Origin: Mycobacterium lepraemurium
GTDB lineage: Bacteria; Actinomycetota; Actinomycetes; Mycobacteriales; Mycobacteriaceae
Assembly (NCBI GenBank): GCA_002291465.1
Contig: CP021238.1
Coordinates: forward strand, 3,906,001-3,970,000
DNA length: 64,000 nucleotides
Direction of reading: 5' to 3'
This document shows, piece by piece, positions 17,228 through 26,261 of the stretch. Under the pieces are notes generated by a model that saw nothing but the letters and a program-made list of their open reading frames with translations, did no database searches and was not told the DNA's origin. Position 1 is the first letter of the stretch. Each line of letters starts with the position of its first letter. The translations under genes were made by a program, and so were the position numbers.

Positions 17228-17945
17228 TTATAGTTGCGCCGCAATCAATTCCGCCACCGCGCGCATCCCGGCGGCATTGGGGTGCAGCGGCGCGGGCCGG
17301 CCCGGTAGCGGGAGACCGTACCGCGCCGGCAGCATCGTCCACGGGTCGGCGGACCAGGCGTGGTGTTCGCGGCTGGCCGCGGCCGCCCGGATGAGATCGC
17401 AGCCGGTCGCCGCGGCGGCGTCGGCGGGTGACAGCGGCGCGGCCGGCACGACCGCCGGCGGCAGCATCGTCAGGTAGTCGACGAAAAAAATCCGTGCCTC
17501 CGCGCAGCGCTGACGCACCGCGGTGCCCACGGCACACAGCGATTCGAACACCGCCTCGAGCGCCCCGTTTCGCGCCTCGGCGTCCAGCAGTTCGGCGATG
17601 CGGTCGCCCAGCAGCGGCAGCCGCCGCAGCGGGCGCGGCAGCGCGGCGACCGTCAACAGCGGGGATGTAGCCGACGTTGTTGCCGCCGATGGTGACGGTG
17701 ACCAGGCTCTCCGAGCCGTCCAGCGCGGCGATCTGCGGCGCCGCTCCGTGTTGGCGCTCGGTCAGCACGTGGGCGGTGGTTGCCCCGGAGAAGGTGACGT
17801 CGACCAGGTCGTAGCCGCAACGCGCGGCGACCAGGTGCGCGTAGTTGCGCGCGGATCGACCCGACCAGCGCGGAGCCCCGGCGGCGCGGGGCCGGATCCC
17901 GGGGCCGGCGGCCATCGAACTGCCCAGCGCCACATAGCGTTTCAT
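17228..17945 (-). pseudogene. SGNH/GDSL-type esterase, frameshifted
   Basis: Starts MKRYVALGSSMAAGPG, the SGNH block I region with the nucleophile Ser in GSS. GGNNVGYIP resembles block III (GxND), and the C-terminal HPNAAGM fits block V with the catalytic His. An extra C in a CCCC run at about 17661-17666 shifts the frame after VGYIP; the proper continuation is LLTVAALPRPLRRLPLLG to ELIAAQL at 17228. The start overlaps the 3' end of thiG by four bases, so it was part of the thiO-thiS-thiG operon. Confidence 0.82.
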
Positions 17946-18700
17946 CGAGGCGGGCTCGACGCTTGGGCCCAGAACCGCTTGGGGATCCGCCCGGCCCGGC
18001 GGGCCAGATAGCCGGCGGTGACGGCGGCCGACATCGCGGCGGCCATGGTGGCCGGATCGCCGGCCCGGGTCACCGCGGTGGCCAACAGCACGGCGTCGCA
18101 ACCCAATTCCATCGCCAGCGCGGCATCGCTGGCGGTGCCGATGCCGGCGTCGAGCACCACCGGGACGCCCGCGCCGGCGACGATCATCTCGATGTTGTGC
18201 GGATTGGTGATGCCCAGACCCGTGCCGATCGGCGAGCCCAGCGGCATGACCGCCGCGCAGCCAGCGTCCTCGAGTCGGCGCGCCAGCACCGGGTCGTCGT
18301 TGGTGTAGGGCAGCACAACGAACCCATCGTCCACTAATTGTTCTGCGGCCCTGACCAATTCGACCGCATCGGGCAGCAGGGTGCGCTCGTCGGCGATCAC
18401 CTCGAGCTTGATCCAGTTGGTGTTCAGCGCCTCGCGGGCCAACTGCGCGGTGAGCACTGCCTCGGCCCCGCCCCGGCATCCTGCGGTGTTGGGCAACGGT
18501 GTGATGCCCAGCCGGTTGAGCAGGTCGAGCAGGCCGGTGCCGCCCTCGGCGTCCACCCGGCGGATGGCGACGGTGGTCAGTTCGGTGCCCGAGGCGATCA
18601 GCGCCTCTTCCAGCACCGCCAGGTTGCCCGCTCCCCCGGTGCCCATGATGAGCCGCGAGTTGAAGCTGCGGTCGACGATGGTCAGTTTCGAATCAACCAC
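17942..18700 (-). CDS. thiG: Thiazole synthase
   Basis: TIM-barrel enzyme that makes the thiazole phosphate of thiamine from DXP, dehydroglycine and ThiS thiocarboxylate. Conserved parts: FNSRLIMGTGG, LLPNTAGC-like PLPNTAGCRGG, NWIKLEVIAD (Schiff-base Lys), VLPYTNDDPVLARRL, and PVVLDAGIGTASDAALAMELGCDAVLL. 252 residues is the family size. It overlaps thiS by eight bases upstream and the esterase pseudogene downstream. Intact. Confidence 0.96.
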   Translation of the reverse strand: MVDSKLTIVDRSFNSRLIMGTGGAGNLAVLEEALIASGTELTTVAIRRVDAEGGTGLLDLLNRLGITPLPNTAGCRGGAEAVLTAQLAREALNTNWIKLEVIADERTLLPDAVELVRAAEQLVDDGFVVLPYTNDDPVLARRLEDAGCAAVMPLGSPIGTGLGITNPHNIEMIVAGAGVPVVLDAGIGTASDAALAMELGCDAVLLATAVTRAGDPATMAAAMSAAVTAGYLARRAGRIPKRFWAQASSPPR

Positions 18701-18890
18701 CCTGCACCGCCGTCACCACCTCGAGCCGCGCGCCCTCGGAAAGCTCTGCCGTCCAACGGGATCGGGGCAACACGGCGTCGTCCACGGCCACCGCGACGCC
18801 GCAGCCACCGAAGCCCAGCTCATCGAGCAGCGCGGCGACCGTGGTGTGCGCGTCGACGTTGACCTTTTGCTCGTTGACTACGACGATCAT
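18693..18890 (-). CDS. thiS: Sulfur carrier protein ThiS
   Basis: 65-residue beta-grasp protein starting MIVVVNEQKVNVDAHTTVAALL and ending VTAVQGG. The C-terminal Gly-Gly is adenylated and converted to a thiocarboxylate that donates sulfur to ThiG. It lies between thiO and thiG, overlapping thiG by eight bases. Typical length and ending. Confidence 0.95.
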   Translation of the reverse strand: MIVVVNEQKVNVDAHTTVAALLDELGFGGCGVAVAVDDAVLPRSRWTAELSEGARLEVVTAVQGG

Positions 18891-19956
18891 TGGCGCCGCT
18901 CCTCCTCATCGCTTCGCTGAAGCATCGTCGCCGGCGGGATCATCGGTGTGCTCCCCCAGGGGCCAGTTCGGACACGATCTGTTCTGCCGTCCAGGGCGCC
19001 AACAGGAATCCCGACCTGCCGTGACCGGCGGCAACCAGGGTCCGGGCGTCCAACCGGCCCACCAGCGGCAGGTTGTCGGGCGTCATCGGGCGCAGCCCGG
19101 CGCCGCACTCGGCCAGCTCGTATTCGCCCAGTGCCGGCAGCACCGCGCAGGCGTCGTCGAGCAGGTCCCGCACCCCGGAGACCACCGGGGCGGTGTCTCG
19201 CCCGTGTTCGTACTGGGTGACGCCGACCACCACCCCGTCCGCGCGTGGTACCAGGTACACCTGCCGGCCGTGCACGCGGGCCCGAATGACCCGCTGCGGC
19301 ACCGGCATACAACCCTTTCGCCACCGCAGCCGCAGCACTTCGCCCTTCACCGGGCGCACCGGCAGGCCCGGCCACAACGCCGGCGCGTCGATGCCGTTAG
19401 CGATCACCACCGCGTCGGCGTCGGCCTCCGCCAGGTCGTGCAGCGGCGGCGCCCAACGCACCCCGAGCCGCTCGCAGGCCGCGTCCAGCGCCTCGAGCAC
19501 CGCGCGGTTGTCCACGGCCAGTTCGGTGGGCGCGGTGAAGCCGTTCCGAATGCCTTGCGCCAGCAGGGGTTCGACGTCGCGGGCTGCCGACTCCCAGACC
19601 ACCGGATGTCCTTGTGCGGACAGCCAATCCGCGACGGTGCGCAGGTCGGCGACGTCGGCGCGGTCGACCGCCACCACCAGGGACTCGCGCGCGGTGACCA
19701 GCCGCCCCGGCAGCCCGTCGAGGAAACCGCCCTCCCGCCACAGCCGCAGCGATTCCAGGCCCAGCCGCAGCAGTCGCTCCTCACCGGGCCAACCTTCGCT
19801 GTGCGGGGCCAGCATGCCGCCGGCCACCCAGGAGGCGCCCCGCTCGCCGCTGCGGTGCACCCGCACCGACCACCCGGCCTGCGCGGCCCAGCGCGCCACC
19901 GCCAGCCCGATGACCCCGCCACCGACGACGGCCAGCGACCCGCAGTCCGAGGGCAT
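18887..19956 (-). CDS. thiO: Glycine oxidase / FAD amino acid oxidase
   Basis: FAD-dependent oxidase that converts glycine to the imine used by ThiG. The N-terminus is LAVVGGGVIGLAVARWAAQAG, a dinucleotide-binding GxGxxG. Further conserved parts are GGMLAPHSE, PVKGEVLRLR, GVVVGVTQYEHGRDT and the C-terminal GLRPMTPDNLPLVG with AAGHGRSGFLLAPWTA. The likely start is ATG 19956; an upstream ATG at 20019 would lie within the TPP riboswitch. The stop is at 18940, and translation of thiS begins 50 nt later; the end given here spans to that junction. Confidence 0.9.
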
Positions 19957-19961
19957 TCGCG

Positions 19962-20052
19962 GCCTCCCTTCGCCGGCATGATCCGGATCAGGTGTGACGG
20001 TAAGGGCGGGCGCGCCCACTCACAGACCCCGGTCCCGGGACTCCCGTGTCTT
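19962..20052 (-). promoter_or_regulatory. TPP riboswitch upstream of thiO
   Basis: On the minus strand the leader reads acgggagtcccgggaccgg, then the box ctgtgagtggg, then acacctgatccggatcatgc, then cggcgaagggag, which are the conserved blocks of the TPP aptamer (CUGAGA, ACCUGAU, GGAU-AAUGCCGGCGaAGGGA). It ends just before ATG 19956. Together with the thiC leader this puts both halves of the thiamine cluster under TPP control. Confidence 0.9.
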
Positions 20053-20073
20053 AAAACGAGTTGTTCGGGTTCC

Positions 20074-20091
20074 ACGCTAGCGCGCTAGCGT
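20074..20091. promoter_or_regulatory. 18-bp perfect palindrome upstream of thiE
   Basis: The sequence acgctagcgcgctagcgt equals its own reverse complement and ends six bases before the GTG of thiE, in the divergent thiO-thiE interval. It may be an operator, a transcription-start element or an mRNA hairpin that affects thiE translation. The regulator is unknown. Confidence 0.45.
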
Positions 20092-20097
20092 CGCGGT

Positions 20098-20769
20098 GTG
20101 CATCAACGTCTGGCAACTCTGGCCGCCGCGCGGCTCTACCTGTGCACCGACGCCCGCCGGGAGCGCGGCGATCTGGCCGAGTTCGCCGACGCGGCCCTGG
20201 CCGGCGGCGTGGACGTCATCCAGCTGCGCGACAAGGGGTCGCCCGGGGAGCAGCGGTTCGGACCGCTGGAGGCGCGCGACGAGTTGGCCGCCTGCGAGAT
20301 TCTGGCCAACGCGGCCCGCCGGCACGGCGCCCTGTTCGCCGTCAACGACCGCGCCGACATCGCCCGCGCGGCCGGCGCCGACGTGCTGCACCTGGGGCAG
20401 GGTGACCTGCCGCTGGAGGTCGCGCGCGAATTCGTCGGGCCCGACGTGCTGCTCGGGCTGTCCAGCCACGACCGCGACCAGATGACCGCGGCGGCGGCGG
20501 GACCGGCCGACTACTTCTGCGTCGGGCCCTGCTGGCCGACGCCCACCAAACCGGGCCGCGCGGCGCCGGGCCTAGCGCTGGTGCGGGCGGCCGCCGAGCT
20601 GCACACCGGCAAGTCATGGTTCGCGATCGGCGGGATCGACGCGCAGCGGCTGCCCGAGGTACTCGACGCCGGGGGCCGCCGGGTCGGGGTGGTGCGGGCG
20701 ATCACCGCGGCGGACGACCCCGCCGCGGCGGCCCGGCGGCTCAGCTCGGCGCTGGCAGCAGCGCGCTGA
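20098..20769 (+). CDS. thiE: Thiamine-phosphate synthase
   Basis: TIM-barrel enzyme that couples HMP-PP with thiazole phosphate to give thiamine phosphate. Motifs: RLYLCTDARRE, VIQLRDKGSPGEQRF, FAVNDRADIA, VLHLGQGDLP, LGLSSHDRDQM, DYFCVGPCWPTPTKPGR and the phosphate loop AIGGIDAQRL. 223 residues. The GTG start lies just after the 18-bp palindrome, so a very short leader is likely. It is divergent from thiO and overlaps mutT3 tail to tail by 29 bases. Confidence 0.95.
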   Translation: MHQRLATLAAARLYLCTDARRERGDLAEFADAALAGGVDVIQLRDKGSPGEQRFGPLEARDELAACEILANAARRHGALFAVNDRADIARAAGADVLHLGQGDLPLEVAREFVGPDVLLGLSSHDRDQMTAAAAGPADYFCVGPCWPTPTKPGRAAPGLALVRAAAELHTGKSWFAIGGIDAQRLPEVLDAGGRRVGVVRAITAADDPAAAARRLSSALAAAR

Positions 20770-21469
20770 TCTGGCGGCACAGCTGCGCGGACGCCTCGTC
20801 GGTGTCGACCGGGTCGCCGGGCATGCACCAGACGAAGACGCCGTCCTCCAGCTCGATGGTGCGGGGCAGGTACTGCCGGCGTTCGTCGCCGTGGCTCAGC
20901 GGCAGCCGGGCGGGCTCGGTGCGCAGCCGGTGCCAGCTGGCCGCGAAGCCGGGGTGCAGCGGCAGATCAGCCACCTCGTCTTCGGCGACCCAGCGCATCT
21001 CGGCGCTTTCCCTGTTGGGCACGGTGTGCAGCAGTTCGTCGGCGTCGGCGATGACGGTGGTGTAGCTCCACCGGGTGCCGCCCACCCCGGCGACCTCGGC
21101 CGTCACCACGCTGGCGCGCACGGCGAGCCGGTCGACCAGCAGGCCGGCCTCCTCGTTCGCTTCGCGGACCGCGGTCTCCTCGGGTGTCTCGTGGCTGTCC
21201 CGGGCGCCGCCGAGCAGGCCCCAGGTGCCGCCCTGATGGCTCCACACCGCGCGGTGCTGCAGCAGCACCGCGGGCGTACCGTCGGGTTGCGGGGCGCGCA
21301 GCAGCAAACCGGCGGCGCCGCACCGACCCCAGTAGTGGGCGCCGCGCTCGGAGATCACCCACCCGTCACCGTCGCCGTGCACGAGTTCAGGATAGGCAGA
21401 CTTAGTTCTTAGTTCTTTGTTCCCTGGCACGTCGTCAATTGCTTCGCCTCCACCCATCCACCCGAACAT
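20741..21469 (-). CDS. mutT3: Nudix hydrolase MutT3
   Basis: Nudix pyrophosphohydrolase of the MutT group, predicted to clean oxidised nucleotides. The Nudix box reads GGARDSHETPEETAVREANEEAGL-like at about residues 90-112 (G-x5-E-x7-REUxEExGU). Upstream the conserved VLLQHRAVWSHQGGTWGLLGGA matches mycobacterial MutT3. The listed ATG gives 242 residues, but family members of about 217 start near SAYPELVHGDGDGW, so a GTG at 21430 or further in may be the true start. Confidence 0.88.
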   Translation of the reverse strand: MFGWMGGGEAIDDVPGNKELRTKSAYPELVHGDGDGWVISERGAHYWGRCGAAGLLLRAPQPDGTPAVLLQHRAVWSHQGGTWGLLGGARDSHETPEETAVREANEEAGLLVDRLAVRASVVTAEVAGVGGTRWSYTTVIADADELLHTVPNRESAEMRWVAEDEVADLPLHPGFAASWHRLRTEPARLPLSHGDERRQYLPRTIELEDGVFVWCMPGDPVDTDEASAQLCRQISALLPAPS

Positions 21470-21539
21470 GCTCTTAGACTTCGCTTATACAGGTCCGTGC
21501 AGCGACATCCAGTGGCCGAGAGATGAGGGCTGATCAGAC

Positions 21540-22859
21540 GTGACGGTTGAGCTGGCGCACCCGTCGACCGAGCCGCAGGGCTCGCGGTCACCGGTCGAAC
21601 CAGCTCATCCCCGCTGGTGGTTCATCTCGACGACGCCGGGCCGCATTCTGACCATCGGCATCGTGCTGGCGGCGCTGGGCGGCCTGAGCGCGTTCGCCAC
21701 CTCGACCACCATCAACCACCGCCAGCAGGTGCTCACCACGGTGCTCAACCACACCGAGCCGCTGTCGTTCGCGGCCGGGCGGCTGTACACCACGCTGTCG
21801 GTGGCCGACGCCGCCGCGGCCACCGCCTTCATCGCCGAGGCGGAGCCGCCGCCGGTGCGGCAGCGCTACGAGCAGGCCATCACCGACGCCGCGGTGGCGG
21901 TGACCCGGGCCTCCAGCGGGCTCACCGACGAGCCGATGGTGCAGCTGCTGGGCCGGATCAACGCCGAGCTGGCCGTCTACACCGGGCTGATCGAGACCGC
22001 CCGCACCAACAACCGGCAGGGCAACCCCGTCGGCTCGTCGTACCTGTCGGAGGCGTCGGGGCTGATGCAGTCGACGATCCTGCCCGACGCGGCCCGGCTG
22101 TACCAGGCCACCTCCAAGCGGGTGGACGAGGAGACCACCGCGTCCACCCAGATCCCGGCGCCGGTCATCATGGTGGTCGGCGCCACCGTGGTCTTCGGGG
22201 CGTTCGCCCATCGCTGGCTGGCCCGGCGCACCCGGCGCCGGATCAATCCGGGGCTGGTGGTGGGCGCGCTCGCTATTCTCGTCATGGTGGTGTGGGTCGG
22301 GACAGCGTTGACCATCTCTACGACGGCCAGCCGTAGCGCCAAGGACACCGCCGCCGAGTCGCTCAAGACCGTCACCAACGTCGCCATCACCGCGCAGCAG
22401 GCCCGCGCCGACGAGACGCTGTCGCTGATCCGCCGCGGCGACGAAGAGAAGCGCAAGCAGTCGTTCTACCAGCGCCTGGACTCGATGCACCGGCAGCTCG
22501 ACGAGTACATGTCGCGCAGCGATGCGGTGGACAAACCCGACCTGGAGGGCGCCGACCAACTGCTGCTGCGCTGGCGCCAAGCCAACGACCGGATCACCTC
22601 CTACATCTCGGTGGGCAACTATCGGGCGGCCACCCAGGTCGCGCTGGGCAGCAGCGAGGAGGACTCCACCCCCGCGTTCGACAAGCTGCAGGACGAGCTG
22701 ATGAAGGCAATGGACCAGGGCCGCATCCACCTGCGCAACGACGTCATCAATGCGCGCAGCGGGCTGTCCGGCGCCCAGGTCGGCGGCGTGGTGCTGTCGC
22801 TGGGCGCCGCCATCGCGGTGGCGCTGGGCCTGTGGCCGAGGCTGAAAGAGTACCGATGA
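21540..22859 (+). CDS. glnX: GlnX-like membrane sensor protein
   Basis: 439 residues from GTG 21540. Four hydrophobic segments: about 30-52, 205-225, 240-262 and 413-433, with extracytoplasmic helical regions between the first and second and between the third and fourth. It matches H37Rv Rv0412c (GlnX), the membrane partner of the lipoprotein GlnH in the amino-acid sensing route that activates PknG. The stop overlaps the glnH start (ATGA). Intact. Confidence 0.88.
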   Translation: MTVELAHPSTEPQGSRSPVEPAHPRWWFISTTPGRILTIGIVLAALGGLSAFATSTTINHRQQVLTTVLNHTEPLSFAAGRLYTTLSVADAAAATAFIAEAEPPPVRQRYEQAITDAAVAVTRASSGLTDEPMVQLLGRINAELAVYTGLIETARTNNRQGNPVGSSYLSEASGLMQSTILPDAARLYQATSKRVDEETTASTQIPAPVIMVVGATVVFGAFAHRWLARRTRRRINPGLVVGALAILVMVVWVGTALTISTTASRSAKDTAAESLKTVTNVAITAQQARADETLSLIRRGDEEKRKQSFYQRLDSMHRQLDEYMSRSDAVDKPDLEGADQLLLRWRQANDRITSYISVGNYRAATQVALGSSEEDSTPAFDKLQDELMKAMDQGRIHLRNDVINARSGLSGAQVGGVVLSLGAAIAVALGLWPRLKEYR

Positions 22860-23836
22860 CGGCCGGGCTGCCCCTGCTGCGACGGGCTTGCACCGCGCTG
22901 GCCGCGGTGCTGGTCGCGGCGGGGTGCGGCCACACCGAGTCGCTGCGGGTGGCCAGCGTGCCGACGTTGCCGCCGCCCACCCCGGTCGGCATGGAGCAGC
23001 TGCCCCCGCAACCGCCGCTGCCGCCCGACGGCCCGGACCAGAACTGCGACTTGACGGCTAGCCTGCGACCCTTCCCCACCAAGGCGGAGGCCGACGCCGC
23101 AGTGGCCGACATCCGCGCCCGCGGCCGGCTGATCGTCGGCCTCGACATCGGCAGCAACCTGTTCAGCTTCCGCGACCCGATCACCGGCGAGATCACCGGC
23201 TTCGACGTCGACATCGCCGGCGAGATCGCCCGCGACATCTTCGGCGCGACCTCGCACGTCGAGTACCGGATCTTATCGTCGGACGAGCGGGTGACCGCGC
23301 TGCAGCGCGGCGAGGTCGACGTCGTGGTCAAGACCATGACTATCACCTGCGACCGACGCAAGCAGGTGAAGTTCTCCACCGTGTACCTCGATGCCAACCA
23401 GCGCATCCTGGCCCCGCGCGACTCGCCGATCACCAAGGTCTCCGACCTGTCCGGCAAACGCGTCTGCGTGGCCAAGGGCACCACGTCACTGCACCGGATC
23501 CGGCAGATCGATCCCCCGCCGATCGTGGTGTCGGTGGTCAACTGGGCCGATTGCCTGGTGGCCATGCAGCAGCGCGAGATCGACGCGGTCAGCACCGACG
23601 ACTCGATCCTGGCCGGGCTGGTCGAAGAGGACCCGTACCTGCACATCGTCGGGCCGAACATGGCCACCCAGCCCTACGGCATCGGGATCAACCTGAACGA
23701 CACCGGGTTGGTGCGCTTCGTCAACGGAACGCTGGAGCGGATCCGCCGGGACGGCACCTGGAACACGTTGTACCGCAAGTGGTTGACCGTGCTGGGCCCC
23801 GCGCCGGCCCCGCCCACCCCGAGGTATCTGGACTAA
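22856..23836 (+). CDS. glnH: Glutamine/aspartate-binding lipoprotein GlnH
   Basis: 326 residues. Lipoprotein signal with lipobox VAAGC (about Cys23), a Pro-rich linker, then a periplasmic binding protein type 2 fold: GRLIVGLDIGSNLFSFRD, ITGFDVDIAGEIARDIFG, GEVDVVVKTMTITCDRRK, LSGKRVCVAKGTTSL and QPYGIGINLNDTGLVRFVN. In M. tuberculosis GlnH binds Asp/Glu-type amino acids and signals through GlnX to PknG. Its ATG overlaps the glnX stop and its stop shares a base with the pknG ATG. Confidence 0.93.
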   Translation: MTAGLPLLRRACTALAAVLVAAGCGHTESLRVASVPTLPPPTPVGMEQLPPQPPLPPDGPDQNCDLTASLRPFPTKAEADAAVADIRARGRLIVGLDIGSNLFSFRDPITGEITGFDVDIAGEIARDIFGATSHVEYRILSSDERVTALQRGEVDVVVKTMTITCDRRKQVKFSTVYLDANQRILAPRDSPITKVSDLSGKRVCVAKGTTSLHRIRQIDPPPIVVSVVNWADCLVAMQQREIDAVSTDDSILAGLVEEDPYLHIVGPNMATQPYGIGINLNDTGLVRFVNGTLERIRRDGTWNTLYRKWLTVLGPAPAPPTPRYLD

Positions 23837-26127
23837 TGGCCGAGCCGGACAACAAGAGCGAGCAGCCGGAACCGGGGGCCGAGCAGGTGGGCCCGGGCAC
23901 CCAGCCGGCCGAGGTGGGCGACGACGCCCAGGGCGGCGCGGCAACCGGGCGGCTGCAGGCCACCCAGGCGCTGTTCCGGCCCGACTTCGACGATGACGAT
24001 GACGACTTCCCGCACATCTCGCTGGGCGCCCTGGACACCGACAGCGCCGACCGCATGACGGTTGCGACACGAGCGCTGCCGCCGGTCCGTCAGCTCGGCG
24101 GTGGGCTGGTCGAGATACCGCGCGGCCGCGACATCGACCCGCGCGAGGCGCTGATGACCAACCCGGTGGTGCCGGAGTCCAAACGCTTCTGCTGGAACTG
24201 CGGCAAACCGGTGGGGCGGTCCACCAAGAAAAGCACGGGCACCTCCGAGGGCTGGTGCCCGCACTGCGGCAGCGCGTATTCGTTTCTGCCGCAACTGAAT
24301 CCGGGCGACATCGTCGCCAACCAGTACGAGGTCAAGGGCTGCATCGCGCACGGCGGGCTGGGCTGGGTCTATCTGGCGGTAGACCACAACGTCAACGGCC
24401 GGCCGGTGGTGCTCAAGGGCCTGGTGCACTCCGGTGACGCCGAGGCGCAGGCCATCGCGATGGCCGAACGTCAGTTCCTCGCCGAGGTGGTGCACCCGCA
24501 GATCGTGCAGATCTTCAACTTCGTCGAGCATGTGGGCCGGCACGGGAATCCGGTCGGCTACATCGTCATGGAGTACGTCGGCGGGCAGCCGCTGCGGCAC
24601 GGCAAGGGCGAGAAGCTGCCCGTCTCCGAGGCCATCGCCTACGTGCTGGAGATCCTGCCGGCGCTGGGTTATTTGCATTCGATCGGCCTGGTCTACAACG
24701 ACCTCAAGCCGGAGAACATCATGCTCACCGAGGAGCAGCTCAAGCTGATCGACCTGGGCGCGGTGTCGCGGATCAACTCGTTCGGATACCTTTACGGCAC
24801 ACCGGGTTTCCAGGCGCCGGAGATCGTGCGGACCGGCCCGACGGTGGCCACCGACATCTACACGGTGGGGCGCACGCTGGCCGCGCTCACGCTGAACCTG
24901 CCCACCCGCAACGGCCGCTACGTCGACGGCATCCCCGACAACGACCCGGTGCTGGGCACCTACGACTCCTTCCGCCGGTTGCTGCGCCGCGCCACCGACC
25001 CCGACCCCCGGCGCCGGTTCTCCAGCACCGAGGAGATGTCCGCCCAGCTGATGGGGGTGCTGCGCGAGGTGGTCACGCACGACACCGGGGTGCCGCGGCC
25101 CGGCCTGTCGACTATCTTCTCGCCCAGCCGCTCGACGTTCGGGGTGGACCTGCTGGTCGCGCACACCGACGTGTACCTGGACGGCCAGGTGCATTCGGAG
25201 AAGCTGACCGCCCGCGAGATCGTGACCGCGCTGCAGGTGCCGCTGGTCGATCCGGCCGACGTCGCCGCCCCGGTGCTGCAGGCGACGGTGTTGTCGCAGC
25301 CGGTGCAGACGCTGGACTCGCTGCGCGCGGCCCGGCACGGGACGCTGGACGCCGACGGGGTCGAGCTGTCCGAGTCGATCGAGCTGCCGCTGATGGAGGT
25401 GCGCGCGCTGCTGGACCTCGGCGACGTGGCCAAGGCCACCCGCAAGCTCGACGACCTGGCCGAGCGGGTCGGCTGGCAGTGGCGGCTGGTCTGGTACAAG
25501 GCGGTGGCCGAGCTGCTGACCGGCGACTACGATTCAGCCACAACGCATTTCACCGAGGTGCTGGACACCTTCCCGGGCGAGCTGGCGCCCAAGTTGGCGT
25601 TGGCCGCGACCGCCGAGCTGGCCGGTGACGTCGACGAGCATCGGTTCTACGAGACGGTGTGGAAGACCAACGACGGCGTGATCTCGGCGGCCTTCGGGTT
25701 GGCCAGAACCCTGTCCGCCGAGGGTGATCGGGCCGCCGCGGTGCGCACCCTCGACGAGGTGCCGGCCACCTCGCGGCACTTCACCACCGCGCGGCTGACC
25801 AGTGCGGTGACGCTGTTGTCCGGGCGGTCCAAGAGCGAGATCACCGAAGAGGAAATCCGGGACGCGGCCCGGCGGGTGGAGGCGCTGCCGCCGGCCGAGC
25901 CGCGGGTGTTGCAGATCCGCGCCCTGGTGCTCGGCTGCGCGATGGACTGGCTGGAGGACAACAAGGCCAGTACCAACCGCATCCTGGGCTTCCCGTTCAC
26001 CGAGCACGGGCTGCGGCTGGGCGTCGAGGCGGCGCTGCGCAACCTGGCCCGCGTCGCTCCCACCCAGCGGCACCGCTACGCGCTGGTGGACATGGCCAAC
26101 AAGGTGCGGCCCACCAGCACGTTCTGA
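23836..26127 (+). CDS. pknG: Serine/threonine protein kinase PknG
   Basis: 763 residues. Acidic N-terminal region with TQALFRPDF (around the autophosphorylation site), then a rubredoxin-like metal domain with two CxxC pairs (CWNCGK near 119, CPHCGS near 141). The kinase domain runs about 160-415: glycine-loop region CIAHGGLGWVYLA, ATP Lys in VVLKGL (near 193), catalytic YNDLKPEN (Asp near 288) and DLG in place of DFG. The C-terminal third is a TPR domain. PknG phosphorylates GarA to control 2-oxoglutarate metabolism. ATG 23836 overlaps the glnH stop. Confidence 0.97.
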   Translation: MAEPDNKSEQPEPGAEQVGPGTQPAEVGDDAQGGAATGRLQATQALFRPDFDDDDDDFPHISLGALDTDSADRMTVATRALPPVRQLGGGLVEIPRGRDIDPREALMTNPVVPESKRFCWNCGKPVGRSTKKSTGTSEGWCPHCGSAYSFLPQLNPGDIVANQYEVKGCIAHGGLGWVYLAVDHNVNGRPVVLKGLVHSGDAEAQAIAMAERQFLAEVVHPQIVQIFNFVEHVGRHGNPVGYIVMEYVGGQPLRHGKGEKLPVSEAIAYVLEILPALGYLHSIGLVYNDLKPENIMLTEEQLKLIDLGAVSRINSFGYLYGTPGFQAPEIVRTGPTVATDIYTVGRTLAALTLNLPTRNGRYVDGIPDNDPVLGTYDSFRRLLRRATDPDPRRRFSSTEEMSAQLMGVLREVVTHDTGVPRPGLSTIFSPSRSTFGVDLLVAHTDVYLDGQVHSEKLTAREIVTALQVPLVDPADVAAPVLQATVLSQPVQTLDSLRAARHGTLDADGVELSESIELPLMEVRALLDLGDVAKATRKLDDLAERVGWQWRLVWYKAVAELLTGDYDSATTHFTEVLDTFPGELAPKLALAATAELAGDVDEHRFYETVWKTNDGVISAAFGLARTLSAEGDRAAAVRTLDEVPATSRHFTTARLTSAVTLLSGRSKSEITEEEIRDAARRVEALPPAEPRVLQIRALVLGCAMDWLEDNKASTNRILGFPFTEHGLRLGVEAALRNLARVAPTQRHRYALVDMANKVRPTSTF

Positions 26128-26147
26128 GGCGTCTCGGCGTCTCGGCC

Positions 26148-26200
26148 CGAGTGTGCACCCTGGGCGTCGAGTGTGTACACAGGGCGGCGACACGCCGACG
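26148..26200. repeat. Short intergenic repeat cluster after pknG
   Basis: Two imperfect 19-20 bp units occur in tandem: gagtgtgcaccctgggcgtc and gagtgtgtacacagggcggc, followed by gacacgcc. The motifs gtcgagtgtgtac and gggc(g)gcgacacgcc recur in the 60.6 kb intergenic space, one on the opposite strand. A little downstream are three related copies of an (a)aaagccg motif. They look like a dispersed intergenic repeat of this lineage. Confidence 0.5.
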
Positions 26201-26261
26201 ATCCGCGTCCTGGTGCAACACCGAAAGCCGTGATGCTACACCAAAAGCCGACAACTCACAC

